NCBI RefSeq assembly: GCF_041088075.1
Contig: NZ_JBGCVY010000065.1
Location: 40,117-104,116, forward strand
DNA: 64,000 bases
Source of the DNA: Mucilaginibacter_A sp041088075
GTDB taxonomy: Bacteria > Bacteroidota > Bacteroidia > Sphingobacteriales > Sphingobacteriaceae
Direction of reading: 5' to 3'
How positions within the stretch are numbered: the first letter of the stretch is position 1; each line of letters starts with the position of its first letter. The position numbers were made by a program, and so were the translations under genes. Below are positions 16,774-25,922 of this stretch, piece by piece. The notes below the pieces were generated by a model that did not search any database, had not been told where the DNA came from, and saw only the letters and a list, made by a program, of their open reading frames with translations.

Positions 16774-19398
16774 ATGAAGATTGAAAAGATTCAGGTACTG
16801 AAAGGGCCAAATATTTGGAGCACTTACCGGAAAAAGTTGATACAAATGCGCCTGGACCTGGAGGAATTGGAAGAACAGCCAACTAATACAATTACCGGTT
16901 TTTACGAACGGCTGGAAGCTTTTATGCCTTCGTTGTACAGCCATCGCTGTTCGCCAGGCGTGCCCGGAGGGTTTTTTGCCAGGGTAAAAGAAGGGACTTG
17001 GATGGGGCATGTGATTGAACATATCGCCCTCGAAATCCAAACCCTGGCCGGGATGGATACCGGTTACGGCCGCACGCGCGAAACCCATACCAAAGGCGTT
17101 TATCATGTGGTTTTTAATTATGAAGAAGAAAAAGTAGGCGTTTACGCAGCCGAAGCGGCCGTTAGAATTGCTGAAGCACTGATCAATAATTTGCCTTATG
17201 ATTTGGAGGAAGACATTCAACAACTTAAAAAAATCCGCGAGCAAACGCGTTTGGGGCCAAGTACAGGTTCTTTGGTAGAAGAGGTAATTGCCCATGATAT
17301 TCCCTGGATCAGGCTCAATAACCAATCGTTGGTGCAATTGGGCTACGGCAAAAACCAGGTGCGCATCCGTGCCACCATGACCGAGCGCACCAGCAGCATT
17401 GCCGTTGATTTGGCCGGAAATAAAGAAGAAACCAAACGTTTACTGGAAGAACAGGCCATTCCGGTGGCTAAAGGCATCACCATCACTTCTGTTGAAGGCG
17501 TTCACGAAGCCATCCGAAAAGTTGGTTTCCCTTTGGTTTTCAAGCCGTTGGATGGTAACCACGGTCGCGGCGCAACCATCAACGTAAAAACCGAACAGGA
17601 AGCTTTGGATGCTTTTGAACACGCCGCAAAGGTTTCCCGCAAAGTAATTGTAGAGCGTTTTATTACCGGTTACGATTTTCGGGTTTTGGTGATTGATTAC
17701 AAAATGATGGCCGCGGCACTACGCGTTCCGGCAAATGTAATTGGCGATGGAAAATCAACCGTTCAACAGTTAATTGATTTGGCCAACAGCGATCCGCGGC
17801 GTGGTTATGGCCACGAAAACGTGCTGACCGAAATCAACATTGACCGCGACCTCTTAGATTTGCTCGATAAAAGAAGCTATACTTTAGAAAGTATCCCAAC
17901 AGTAGGCGAACAGGTTTTCCTGAAATCCACCGCTAATTTAAGTACCGGCGGAACTTCGGTTGATGTTACCGACATGGTGCATCCGCAAAATATTTTCTTC
18001 TGCGAACGTATTGCGCGTATCATTGGTTTGGATATTTGTGGGATTGACATCATGGCCGAAAACCTTACCCAGCCATTAACCGAAAATGGCGGCGTAGTGC
18101 TGGAAGTAAATGCCGCGCCCGGTTTCCGGATGCATTTGGCGCCAAGCGAAGGTTTGCCCCGAAATGTAGCGGCGCCGGTGATTGATATGTTGTACCCTTA
18201 CGGTAAATCGGCCCGCATCCCGATCATTGCCATCACCGGCACGAACGGTAAAACCACCACCACGCGTTTGATTGCTCATTTAGTAAAAAATAACGGCTAC
18301 CGGGTTGGTTTTACCACTTCGGATGGCATTTACGTTCAAAATACATTGATGTTAAAAGGCGATACCACCGGACCGGTAAGTGCAGAATTCATTTTAAAAG
18401 ACCCAACGGTCGAATTTGCCGTGCTGGAAACGGCACGCGGCGGAATTTTACGGTCGGGTTTGGGTTTCGGCCAATGCGATATCGGCGTTTTGACCAATAT
18501 CCAGGAAGACCATCTGGGCTTGAACGATATCCACACGCTTGATGATTTAGCAAGGGTAAAAGAAGTAGTGATCAATTCGGTAAAAAAAAGCGGCTGGGCG
18601 GTTATCAATGCGGACAATGAATACTGCGTGAAAATCGGAAAAAGGGCCGGTTGCCATGTGGTTTATTTCAGTATGGACGAAAACAACCCAATTATCGTAC
18701 AACAATCCAACCTGGGCAATATTTCCTGCGTTTACGAAAACGGCTACATCACGATAAAAAAAGGCGGCTGGAAAATACGCGTGCAAAAAGCGGCACAAAT
18801 CCCGCTCACTTTTGGCGGAACGGTAAGTTTTATGATCCAAAATGTTTTGGCGGCCACGCTTACGGCTTTTGTTTGGGGTTTCCGTACCGAAGATATAAAA
18901 ACTTCGCTCGAAACTTTTATCCCTTCGGCAGCGCAAACGCCCGGCCGGATGAATATTTTTCCGTTTAAAGATTTTAAAATCATGGTTGATTTTGCCCACA
19001 ACCCGGATGGTTTTAATGGCATCAAACAATTTTTGCAAACCATTGATTCTCCGCAAAAAATCGGTTTGATTGCCGCAACCGGCGACCGCCGAGACGAAGA
19101 CATCCGCGAAATCGGGCGTATCGCAGCAGAAATGTTTGATCATATCATTCTCCGGCAGGAAAACCATTTGCGCGGCCGCAAAAAGGAAGAATTGCTGCGG
19201 TTAATGGAAGAAGGCGTTTTATCGGCAGAAAAAAAGACAGCGTACGAAATTGCGCCCAAGGAAATGGACGTGATTGAACATGCTATCCGGATGGCAAAGC
19301 CAGGCGCTTTTATTGTAGCCTTGAGCGATGTGGTGGACAATGCAATTGAAATGGTGCAAAAATTTCAGGAAAAAGAACGGGCAGGAAAAACTATTTAA
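16774..19398 (+). CDS. cphA: cyanophycin synthetase
   Basis: 874 residues, the usual length. The enzyme polymerises Asp and Arg, using ATP, into a non-ribosomal nitrogen store. Domain order: an N-terminal CphA-specific region (1-160), an ATP-grasp domain (about 210-470, with VFKPLDGNHGRG and VLEVNAAPGFRMHL), then a Mur-ligase-like domain beginning with the P-loop GTNGKTTTTR (Lys493). The Mur part continues with LETARGGILRSG and DFAHNPDG, which bind the second substrate and ATP. The ATG is preceded by the A-rich stretch AGGATAAAATTT. Its end overlaps the convergent glycosylase gene by 8 bases. With cphB and iaaA it forms a complete cyanophycin cycle. Confidence 0.95.
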   Translation: MKIEKIQVLKGPNIWSTYRKKLIQMRLDLEELEEQPTNTITGFYERLEAFMPSLYSHRCSPGVPGGFFARVKEGTWMGHVIEHIALEIQTLAGMDTGYGRTRETHTKGVYHVVFNYEEEKVGVYAAEAAVRIAEALINNLPYDLEEDIQQLKKIREQTRLGPSTGSLVEEVIAHDIPWIRLNNQSLVQLGYGKNQVRIRATMTERTSSIAVDLAGNKEETKRLLEEQAIPVAKGITITSVEGVHEAIRKVGFPLVFKPLDGNHGRGATINVKTEQEALDAFEHAAKVSRKVIVERFITGYDFRVLVIDYKMMAAALRVPANVIGDGKSTVQQLIDLANSDPRRGYGHENVLTEINIDRDLLDLLDKRSYTLESIPTVGEQVFLKSTANLSTGGTSVDVTDMVHPQNIFFCERIARIIGLDICGIDIMAENLTQPLTENGGVVLEVNAAPGFRMHLAPSEGLPRNVAAPVIDMLYPYGKSARIPIIAITGTNGKTTTTRLIAHLVKNNGYRVGFTTSDGIYVQNTLMLKGDTTGPVSAEFILKDPTVEFAVLETARGGILRSGLGFGQCDIGVLTNIQEDHLGLNDIHTLDDLARVKEVVINSVKKSGWAVINADNEYCVKIGKRAGCHVVYFSMDENNPIIVQQSNLGNISCVYENGYITIKKGGWKIRVQKAAQIPLTFGGTVSFMIQNVLAATLTAFVWGFRTEDIKTSLETFIPSAAQTPGRMNIFPFKDFKIMVDFAHNPDGFNGIKQFLQTIDSPQKIGLIAATGDRRDEDIREIGRIAAEMFDHIILRQENHLRGRKKEELLRLMEEGVLSAEKKTAYEIAPKEMDVIEHAIRMAKPGAFIVALSDVVDNAIEMVQKFQEKERAGKTI

Positions 19399-20020
19399 CT
19401 TTCCTTCGGCTCAAATATTCGTGCCATAAAAGCAGTGTTGCGATGGTTCTACAAGGTTTCCAGGCTTCTGCAATTTGCAGAAGCCTTTCTTTTGAAGTTT
19501 CGGGCGTCAGGTTTTTCACCCTTTTGATGGCTTGTACAACGGCCAAATCGCCAATTGGGAAAACATCCGTGCGGTGCAAAATAAAGATGAGGTAAATTTC
19601 ACTCGTCCAGTTGCCGATGCCTTTTATCGCGGTCAGTTTTGTCCGGACTTCATCATCTGGCAACAAGGGCAATTCTTCTAAATCTAAATTTCCGTTTAAA
19701 ATATTTACTGCTAAATCTCTGGCATAAACTGTTTTTTGCCGGCTAAAATAACAGGCTTTCAGTTCTTCATCCGTTAAAGCCAGCAGGTTTTCTGCGGAAA
19801 TTTCCCCAATCCTTTCTTTCAGTTTTTGCAGTGCCGATAAAGCCGAAGCCAACGAAACCTGTTGTTCTAAAATGATATGCACCAAGGATTCAAACGTATT
19901 TGGCCTGCTCCAAAAAGGCGGGTAACCGTACACTGAAATTATGCCGGTAAAAGAAGCATCGCGGCTGGCCATTTCATTGCAAAGCTGGTTTAGGTTTTGT
20001 TGGGTGAAGGAAGTGATCAT
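19391..20020 (-). CDS. DNA-3-methyladenine glycosylase II-like (HhH-GPD) protein
   Basis: 209 residues of the HhH-GPD base-excision family. The helix-hairpin-helix is LTAIKGIGNWTSEIYL (about 129-144) and the catalytic Asp is Asp158 in FPIGDLAVVQAI. No iron-sulfur Cys cluster is present, as expected for AlkA/MAG-type enzymes, which remove alkylated purines. The AlkA N-terminal transcription domain is absent. The gene is convergent with cphA and overlaps it by 8 bases. Residues DASFTG (21-26) are encoded by the reverse of the dispersed word (19946-19959), in the poorly conserved N-terminus. Confidence 0.88.
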   Translation of the reverse strand: MITSFTQQNLNQLCNEMASRDASFTGIISVYGYPPFWSRPNTFESLVHIILEQQVSLASALSALQKLKERIGEISAENLLALTDEELKACYFSRQKTVYARDLAVNILNGNLDLEELPLLPDDEVRTKLTAIKGIGNWTSEIYLIFILHRTDVFPIGDLAVVQAIKRVKNLTPETSKERLLQIAEAWKPCRTIATLLLWHEYLSRRKVK

Positions 20021-20094
20021 TAGAAAATATTAAACAAAATAGACTCGCGCGACCAATTGCTAATACAGTGTATTCGCAATTGAAAGATGCAACA

Positions 20095-20117
20095 TTGCGA
20101 ACGCATTGCGTTCGCAA
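20095..20117. promoter_or_regulatory. perfect 23-bp palindrome in a divergent promoter region
   Basis: Arms TTGCGAACGCA and TGCGTTCGCAA flank a single T. A related half, TATTCGCAATTG, occurs 40 bases earlier, and CAATTG borders both. The palindrome lies in the 220-base gap between the divergent glycosylase and phytase-like lipoprotein genes. It could be an operator or a small hairpin repeat. Confidence 0.5.
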
Positions 20118-20240
20118 TTGATAAAACGGTTTTGAATATAAATAACTTTTTTAAATTGAGTTTTTATTAACCCAAAATACTCCACATAAAACAGAAAAGG
20201 AGTTTGATATTTGCATTATTGTCTTAATCAAAATAAGTTC

Positions 20241-21419
20241 ATGAACCATCATATTTTTCGATTCAACCGCCTTCAACCCATACTGTTTTTAGCACTGTTT
20301 TTTTGGTGCGTTTCCGCTTGCTCTTCCCTCAAAAAAGTACCGGTAAAAGAAGTATCGACAACCATCAGCAGTTTAAAGTTTCTGGACGAGTACGATTTGC
20401 CGTACAACCTGCAATATCAAAACACAACGGTCGGCGGTTTGTCCGGGATTGATTACGACGCGAAAAACGATGTGTATTATATCATTAGCGATGACCGTTC
20501 GGAGATCAATCCTTCGCGATTTTATACGGCCAAAATTAGTTTAATTGGAAAGGAAATCAACAGCGTAAAACTGGTTGCCGTAAATACTTTAAAGCAGCAA
20601 AACGGTCAGCCTTACCCGGATTTGAAGCATCACACCAAAGAAACCGTTGACCCGGAAGCCATCCGTTATAACCCTAAAACCAATCAGTTAATTTGGAGCA
20701 GTGAAGGCGAACGAATTGTAAAACAAGGAGATGCGGTTTTGATTGATCCTGCGGTGAATATCATTTCTACTTCCGGGAAATTGATTAGCACACTTCCTTT
20801 ACCAGCAAATTTAAAAATGCACGCGCAGGAAACCGGGCCGCGCAGAAACGGCGTTTTAGAAGGTTTAACTTTTGCCGATAACTACCAAACGCTTTACGTA
20901 AACCTGGAAGAACCATTGTACCAGGACGGGCCACGTGCCGATGTAACGCCAAACAATGCGCTCATCCGTATTTATAAATTTAATTGGAAAACGAAGCAAA
21001 ACACGGCGCAGTATGCCTACAAACTGGAGCCTGTTGCTTATCCCGCGAAGCCGGAAAATGGGTTTAAAATAAATGGTATCCCGGATATTCTTTCCATCAA
21101 CAAAAACCAGTTGCTGGTTACCGAGCGTTCTTTTTCTGACGGCCGCGAAGGCTGCGTGATCCGTGTTTTTTTGGCTGATTTAAGTAATGCTGATAATGTG
21201 ATTTCAAACCCTTCATTCATCAAAAACCCGCCGCAACATTTGATCCGCAAAAAACTACTGTTAAACATGGACGACTTGAAAATTTACATTGATAACGTAG
21301 AAGGCGCAACCTTTGGCCCGACTTTGCCAAACGGACATCAAACGATCATCTTTGTGGCCGATAATAACTTTGCGAAGACGGAGAAAACGCAGTTTTTGCT
21401 GTTTGAGGTGATGCCGTGA
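20241..21419 (+). CDS. lipoprotein with phytase-like esterase domain
   Basis: 392 residues from the ATG at 20241. The signal peptide ends in a lipobox (VSACSS), so it is a membrane-anchored lipoprotein. The mature part fits the 'esterase-like activity of phytase' domain, a beta-propeller: LSGIDYDAKNDVYYIISDDRS, DPEAIRYNP, GVLEGLTFADNYQTLYVNLE, then GATFGPTLPNGHQTIIFVAD NNF near the end (shown with a break). The substrate is unknown; members are thought to act on phosphate esters. The dispersed word at 20342-20355 encodes PVKEVST just after the lipobox, in a spacer region. A word copy follows the stop codon by 9 bases. Confidence 0.85.
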   Translation: MNHHIFRFNRLQPILFLALFFWCVSACSSLKKVPVKEVSTTISSLKFLDEYDLPYNLQYQNTTVGGLSGIDYDAKNDVYYIISDDRSEINPSRFYTAKISLIGKEINSVKLVAVNTLKQQNGQPYPDLKHHTKETVDPEAIRYNPKTNQLIWSSEGERIVKQGDAVLIDPAVNIISTSGKLISTLPLPANLKMHAQETGPRRNGVLEGLTFADNYQTLYVNLEEPLYQDGPRADVTPNNALIRIYKFNWKTKQNTAQYAYKLEPVAYPAKPENGFKINGIPDILSINKNQLLVTERSFSDGREGCVIRVFLADLSNADNVISNPSFIKNPPQHLIRKKLLLNMDDLKIYIDNVEGATFGPTLPNGHQTIIFVADNNFAKTEKTQFLLFEVMP

Positions 21420-21428
21420 GTTATATTG

Positions 21429-21441
21429 ATGCTTCTTTTAT
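21429..21441 (-). repeat. dispersed word after the phytase-like gene
   Basis: ATGCTTCTTTTAT followed by CGGGTAAATTTATG, a single copy with a weak extension. It is in the 100-base gap before rarA. Confidence 0.6.
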
Positions 21442-21519
21442 CGGGTAAATTTATGTGTGCGTTCTGTTAATAGTTTTTTGGATTAGGATTTCGGTCTTAT
21501 AATCTCGAATTTTATTCCG

Positions 21520-22800
21520 ATGAACAACCTACCTCCTTTAGCCGAACGGATGCGGCCAAAAAGCCTGGACGATTATGCCGGTCAGCAGCATTTGGTTGGG
21601 CCGGGCGCGGTTTTGCGTAAAGCGATCGAATCGGGCAACATGCCTTCCCTGATTTTGTGGGGGCCGCCAGGCGTTGGCAAAACTACGTTGGCGGGTATCG
21701 TTTCCCAATCTTTAAACCGGCCGTTTTTTGCTTTAAGCGCGATAAATTCAGGGGTAAAAGAAGTGCGCGAAGTAATTGAAAAAGCTTCACTCTTAAAAAA
21801 AGGCGGACAACCGCAACCTATTTTATTTATTGATGAAATCCATCGTTTCTCCAAATCGCAACAAGATTCTTTGCTTGGCGCGGTTGAAAAAGGAATTATC
21901 ACACTGATTGGCGCCACTACGGAAAACCCGTCTTTTGAAGTTATTTCGGCTTTGCTTTCGCGCTGTCAGGTTTATATTTTAAAGAATCTGACCGAGCAGG
22001 AACTCATCGGTTTGCTGCAAAAGGCCATCGAAACCGATACTGTTTTTAGCACTAAAAAAATAACAATCGAAGAATATGAAGCTTTGATCCGGCTTTCCGG
22101 CGGTGATGCACGTAAGTTGTTGAACATTTTTGAGCTTTTGGTAAATGCGTTGGACAGCGACGAAATTACCATCACCAACAAATTGGTGTTGGATAATGTG
22201 CAGCAAAACATGGCTTTGTACGACAAAGCCGGCGAGCAGCATTACGATATTATTTCGGCCTTTATCAAATCCATCCGTGGCAGCGACCCAAATGCCGCCG
22301 TTTATTGGTTGGCGCGAATGATTGCCGGCGGCGAAGATGCTTTGTTTATCGCCCGAAGATTGTTGATCCTGGCTTCGGAAGATGTGGGCAACGCTAACCC
22401 AAACGCGCTGCTTTTAGCCAATAATTGTTTCCAGGCGGTTAACGTTATCGGCTGGCCCGAATCGCGCATTATCCTTTCGCAAACCGTTGTTTATCTGGCC
22501 AATTCCCCAAAAAGCAATGCCAGTTACGAAGCGATCGGCAAAGCACAGCAATTGGTAACGCAAACCGGCGATCTGCCCGTGCCTTTGCATTTGCGCAACG
22601 CGCCAACTAAGCTGATGAAAAATATCGGCTACGGTAAAGAATACCAATATGCTCATGCTTTTGAAAATAATTTTGCCGATCAGGAATATTTGCCCGAACA
22701 AATCAGCGGAACAAAGTTGTACGAGCCGGGCAACAATCCGGCGGAAGCGAAATTTAAAGAGCGGTTGAAGGGTTTGTGGAAAGGGAAGTATGGGTATTAG
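21520..22800 (+). CDS. rarA: replication-associated recombination AAA+ ATPase RarA (MgsA)
   Basis: 426 residues, full length for the family. An AAA+ ATPase related to clamp loaders that acts at stalled replication forks. Visible motifs are ERMRPKSLDDYAGQQHL, Walker A GPPGVGKTT (Lys54), Walker B FIDEIHRFSK, sensor 1 GATTENPSFE, the arginine-finger region LLSRCQVY, and the C-terminal tetramerisation part (MIAGGEDALFIARRLLILASEDVG, given here over two elements, then LRNAPTKLMK). The start ATG is preceded by an AT-rich leader. GVKEVRE (residue about 79) uses a near-match of the dispersed word. Confidence 0.96.
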   Translation: MNNLPPLAERMRPKSLDDYAGQQHLVGPGAVLRKAIESGNMPSLILWGPPGVGKTTLAGIVSQSLNRPFFALSAINSGVKEVREVIEKASLLKKGGQPQPILFIDEIHRFSKSQQDSLLGAVEKGIITLIGATTENPSFEVISALLSRCQVYILKNLTEQELIGLLQKAIETDTVFSTKKITIEEYEALIRLSGGDARKLLNIFELLVNALDSDEITITNKLVLDNVQQNMALYDKAGEQHYDIISAFIKSIRGSDPNAAVYWLARMIAGGEDALFIARRLLILASEDVGNANPNALLLANNCFQAVNVIGWPESRIILSQTVVYLANSPKSNASYEAIGKAQQLVTQTGDLPVPLHLRNAPTKLMKNIGYGKEYQYAHAFENNFADQEYLPEQISGTKLYEPGNNPAEAKFKERLKGLWKGKYGY

Positions 22801-22841
22801 AGACAGCGTAGTTTATAAATGGGCAATTGTTAATTTATAGG

Positions 22842-22849
22842 TAGATTTG
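22842..22849 (+). promoter_or_regulatory. candidate minus-7 box for the toxin-antitoxin pair
   Basis: TAGATTTG matches TAnnTTTG and lies 17 bases before the antitoxin ATG. No convincing minus-33 box at the right distance was seen. Confidence 0.4.
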
Positions 22850-22866
22850 TGTAAAAGCATTAAATT

Positions 22867-23118
22867 ATGATGAGATTAATTTTAGAAAACTTTAATGAGG
22901 AACATATTGAACTTTTAAAAGAAATGGCCGATGCGCTAAATTTTTCTTTTAAAGAACTGGATGGTTTTTCAACAGAAACATTGGAAACAAACAATTCTGT
23001 TTCTGCAACCGAAGAAAAAGAAATGACTTTATTTTCTATGCAAGCATCTGAGCAATCGTTGGCAGGATTATGGGACAAAGAAGATGATAGTTATTGGAAC
23101 TCTTATCTTGAAAACTAA
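22867..23118 (+). CDS. probable antitoxin of a MazF-type pair
   Basis: 83 residues, acidic. The N-terminal part (LILENFNEEHIELLKEMADALNFSFKE, here split as an amphipathic helix) could dimerise or bind DNA. The C-terminal part is acidic and probably disordered (DKEDDSYWNSYLEN), as in many antitoxins that wrap the toxin. No known antitoxin family is obvious from sequence, so the call rests on its position 6 bases before the MazF-like gene. Two ATGs (22867, 22870) are equally possible. Confidence 0.65.
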   Translation: MMRLILENFNEEHIELLKEMADALNFSFKELDGFSTETLETNNSVSATEEKEMTLFSMQASEQSLAGLWDKEDDSYWNSYLEN

Positions 23119-23124
23119 CCAATA

Positions 23125-23484
23125 ATGCAATTTAAGCAAGGCGATATTGTATTGCTGCCTTTTCCATTTACTGATCAACAAGGGTCAAAAGTTAGGCCGG
23201 GAATTGTGGTTTCTAATTCATTGGTAAACCAAATATCAAAAGATGTAATTATAATACAACTAACTACTCAAAATATAAAAGACAGAACTTTAGCTGTTGA
23301 AATAAACAACAACCATGTTTCTATTGCTTTTAAGCCTCCGCATAACTCTCAATATGCTTATTGCAAAAAGATATTGGTAATAGAAGGTGATTTAATTATT
23401 AAAAGGATTTCCAAGGTTGATGACATAGCAAAAATGCAAGAGCTATTAGAAACAATAAAATCAATCTTTGCATTAGAAATCTGA
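23125..23484 (+). CDS. PemK/MazF-family toxin endoribonuclease
   Basis: 119 residues. The start QFKQGDIVLLPFPFTDQQG followed by KVRPGIVVSN is the standard MazF/PemK fold entry, with the conserved basic residue in the RP motif and the following strand VIIIQLTTQ. MazF toxins cleave mRNA at short sequences. The gene follows its acidic partner by 6 bases in one operon. The pair is more AT-rich than the genes around it, which fits horizontal gain. Function is a family inference. Confidence 0.85.
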   Translation: MQFKQGDIVLLPFPFTDQQGSKVRPGIVVSNSLVNQISKDVIIIQLTTQNIKDRTLAVEINNNHVSIAFKPPHNSQYAYCKKILVIEGDLIIKRISKVDDIAKMQELLETIKSIFALEI

Positions 23485-23580
23485 TGAAAGATATTGATTA
23501 CAGAAACCTTAAATCCTGCTATTAATTTTCTTGCTTCCACTTTTTAAAATTGTAAATTACTTGCCGAAATCCCTTCGCCT

Positions 23581-25053
23581 ATGACCAGCATTTTTATCCA
23601 ACACGAAATCAAATCTTTTCTGCGTACCGTTGGCGCGGGCAAAAGCATCGCCGTAAAAGTGGTAATGGGTATTTTGATTTTATACCTGCTGCTCAACGTT
23701 TTGGCACTTGCTTTTTTTATGGACAGAATTTTGGAAGCCGTTTTCCCGAATGAAGATTTGGTTGTTTCCTTTTGCAAAATCATATTATATTATTTCATGA
23801 TTGATTTGCTTTGGCGTTTCCAACTACAGGAGCTGCCAACTTTGCAGGTGCAGCCTTACCTGCATTTGCCCATCAAAAAAAACACCATTGTGCGGTATTT
23901 GTCGTTCGCCTCGCTGCTTTCCTTTTTCAATTTGTGGCCGGTCATACTGTTTTTACCCTTCATTTTTAAGGTGATTTGGGTGGATGCCGGCCACATAACC
24001 GCTTTACTTTTTATTGTTGCCATCATTGGTTTTACGGTTTTAAACAATTATTTCAGCCTGTTTATCAAACGGAAAGCAAACCTAAACGGCTGGGTTTATG
24101 TTGGCTTTGCGCTGTTTTTGGTGTTGTTGGGTTTGGCCGATTTTTCCTGGCATTGGTATTCTATCCGTACCGTGTCGTTTGCTTTTTTTAACGGCTTGAT
24201 CCGGCATCCGTATTACGTTTTGCTGCCGGTTGTTTTGGCTGCGCTGATGTACTACATCAATTTTAGCTACTTAAAAAATAATTTGTATTTGGAGGAACTC
24301 GGTTCCAAAAAAACTACCTATAAAAGCAGTACCGATATTCCGTTCTTCAGCCGTTTTGGTAAAGTTGGCGACTTGGTTTCCAACGAGATCAAACTCATTT
24401 TAAGAAATAAAAGAAGCCGTTCCTCCATCGTGATGACAGGCGGTTTCCTGTTTTACGGCATCCTGTTTTACACCAATAAAAGCTATAGCGACAGTATGAA
24501 ACTGTTTCCGGCAATTTTTATGACCGGCCTTTTCATCATCAATTACGGGCAGTTTATGTTTAGCTGGCAAGCCTCGCAATTTGATGGCATTTTGATCAGC
24601 AAAATTAGTTTTACGGATTTCCTGAAAGCCAAATTGTTGCTTTTTACCGCCGTTTCTACGCTGGCTTTTCTGCTCACGTTGCCTTACGTTTATTTTGGCT
24701 GGCACGTTATTTTCATCCATTTTATGATGTATTTGTGGAACATTGGCGTAAACACCGTGATCGTACTTTTTTTTGCCAACCGGAATTACAGGCGCATTGA
24801 CCTTTCCAAAGGCGCATCTTTTAATTGGGAAGGTGTTGGCGCCACGCAATTGCTGCTGGGTTTGCCGTTAATTTTATGCCCGTACATCATTTATTTGCCC
24901 TGCAAGTGGTTAGGGCATCCGGATTTTGGTTTGATTTTGATCGGGCTGACCGGAATCCTGTTTGTACTAACGCGCAGCTATTGGGTTAAACAATTAGAAG
25001 CTGATTTTTACGAAAAAAAATATACCATTGCCGAAGGTTTCAGAAACAAATAA
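23581..25053 (+). CDS. DUF5687-type ABC transporter membrane protein
   Basis: 490 residues with about ten hydrophobic segments (near 22-45, 60-75, 115-160, 175-195, 205-225, 285-330, 355-400, 415-470) and a basic N-terminus (IFIQHEIKSFLRTVGAGKS). This looks like the Bacteroidota DUF5687 permease family, which pairs with a separately encoded ATPase. That ATPase gene lies 170 bases downstream on the same strand. The substrate is unknown. Confidence 0.75.
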   Translation: MTSIFIQHEIKSFLRTVGAGKSIAVKVVMGILILYLLLNVLALAFFMDRILEAVFPNEDLVVSFCKIILYYFMIDLLWRFQLQELPTLQVQPYLHLPIKKNTIVRYLSFASLLSFFNLWPVILFLPFIFKVIWVDAGHITALLFIVAIIGFTVLNNYFSLFIKRKANLNGWVYVGFALFLVLLGLADFSWHWYSIRTVSFAFFNGLIRHPYYVLLPVVLAALMYYINFSYLKNNLYLEELGSKKTTYKSSTDIPFFSRFGKVGDLVSNEIKLILRNKRSRSSIVMTGGFLFYGILFYTNKSYSDSMKLFPAIFMTGLFIINYGQFMFSWQASQFDGILISKISFTDFLKAKLLLFTAVSTLAFLLTLPYVYFGWHVIFIHFMMYLWNIGVNTVIVLFFANRNYRRIDLSKGASFNWEGVGATQLLLGLPLILCPYIIYLPCKWLGHPDFGLILIGLTGILFVLTRSYWVKQLEADFYEKKYTIAEGFRNK

Positions 25054-25094
25054 TGATGAAGCGGCCTGAATTTTTTATACCATAAAAATATGCC

Positions 25095-25181
25095 ATGCTT
25101 CTTTTACCAGGTAAAAATTGGTGTCTGCATTAGATCAGACTTGAAAATCAATGTCCAAATTTTACCCGGTAAAAGAAGCAT
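25095..25181. repeat. word-pair palindrome between permease and ATPase genes
   Basis: ATGCTTCTTTTACC (25095-25108) and GGTAAAAGAAGCAT (25168-25181) face outward. The inner arms read AGGTAAAAATTGGTG and, inverted, GTCCAAATTTTACC. The transcript could form a long stem inside what looks like an operon, so it may set the ratio of the two products. Confidence 0.75.
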
Positions 25182-25221
25182 CAACCTGAAAAAAGAGGGA
25201 CAAAAAAATTAAACAATTTCT

Positions 25222-25917
25222 ATGATCGAAATTAAAAACTTAACCAAAATTTACGCTGGCGTTACGGTGGTGGATATTCCTGAACTGCATATCCAAAAAG
25301 GCGAAACGATTGGTTTGGTGGGCAATAACGGTGCCGGTAAAACAACGCTTTTCAGGATGATTCTGGATTTGATCAGGCCGGAAAGCGGCGAGGTTTTATC
25401 CAACGGAAAAAATGTAATGCACGATGAAACCTGGAAAAATTACACTGCTTCGTACCTGGATGAAGGTTTCTTGATTGATTACCTCACGCCCGAAGAATAT
25501 TTTTATTTCATCGGCAGTTTACACAACGAAAACAAGGTTTATGTAGATGAAAAGCTGGCCATGCTGACTGATTTTTTTAACGGCGAGATTCTACAGAAGG
25601 GCAAATACATCCGCGATCTTTCAAAAGGAAACCAGTGCAAAGTTGGCGTTGCGGCTTGCCTTCTCCAAAACCCCGAACTTTTGATGCTGGATGAGCCTTT
25701 TGCCAACATTGACCCAACCACACAAATCCGGTTGAAAAACCTGCTCAAAAATTTAGGTGATAAAAACAGCATGACCACCATTGTTTCCAGTCATGATTTA
25801 AACCACGTAACCGATATTTGCCAGCGCATTTTGCTGATGGAAAAAGGCCGGATCATCAAAGATATCCACACCGATGTAAACACATTGGCCGAACTGGAAA
25901 GCTATTTTGCGGTTTAG
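25222..25917 (+). CDS. ABC transporter ATP-binding protein
   Basis: 231 residues, a single nucleotide-binding domain. Walker A is GNNGAGKTT (Lys40), Walker B LLMLDEPFANIDP, the H-loop SSHDLNH. The signature motif is weak (DLSKGNQCKV instead of LSGGQ), as seen in several exporters of this lineage. It is the partner of the DUF5687 membrane protein. The acetyltransferase gene begins 5 bases after its stop. Confidence 0.92.
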   Translation: MIEIKNLTKIYAGVTVVDIPELHIQKGETIGLVGNNGAGKTTLFRMILDLIRPESGEVLSNGKNVMHDETWKNYTASYLDEGFLIDYLTPEEYFYFIGSLHNENKVYVDEKLAMLTDFFNGEILQKGKYIRDLSKGNQCKVGVAACLLQNPELLMLDEPFANIDPTTQIRLKNLLKNLGDKNSMTTIVSSHDLNHVTDICQRILLMEKGRIIKDIHTDVNTLAELESYFAV

Positions 25918-25922
25918 TTTAG

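Noticed and set aside
16774..17337. Long open frame on the minus strand extending cyanophycinase upstream to 17337
   Set aside because: The upstream part lies opposite the start of cphA and its translation has no protein character; the ATG at 16623 gives a normal-length S51 enzyme.
25222..25917. ABC ATPase judged inactive because the signature motif is not LSGGQ
   Set aside because: Walker A, Walker B and H-loop are intact, and degenerate signatures are frequent in exporters, so inactivity is not supported.
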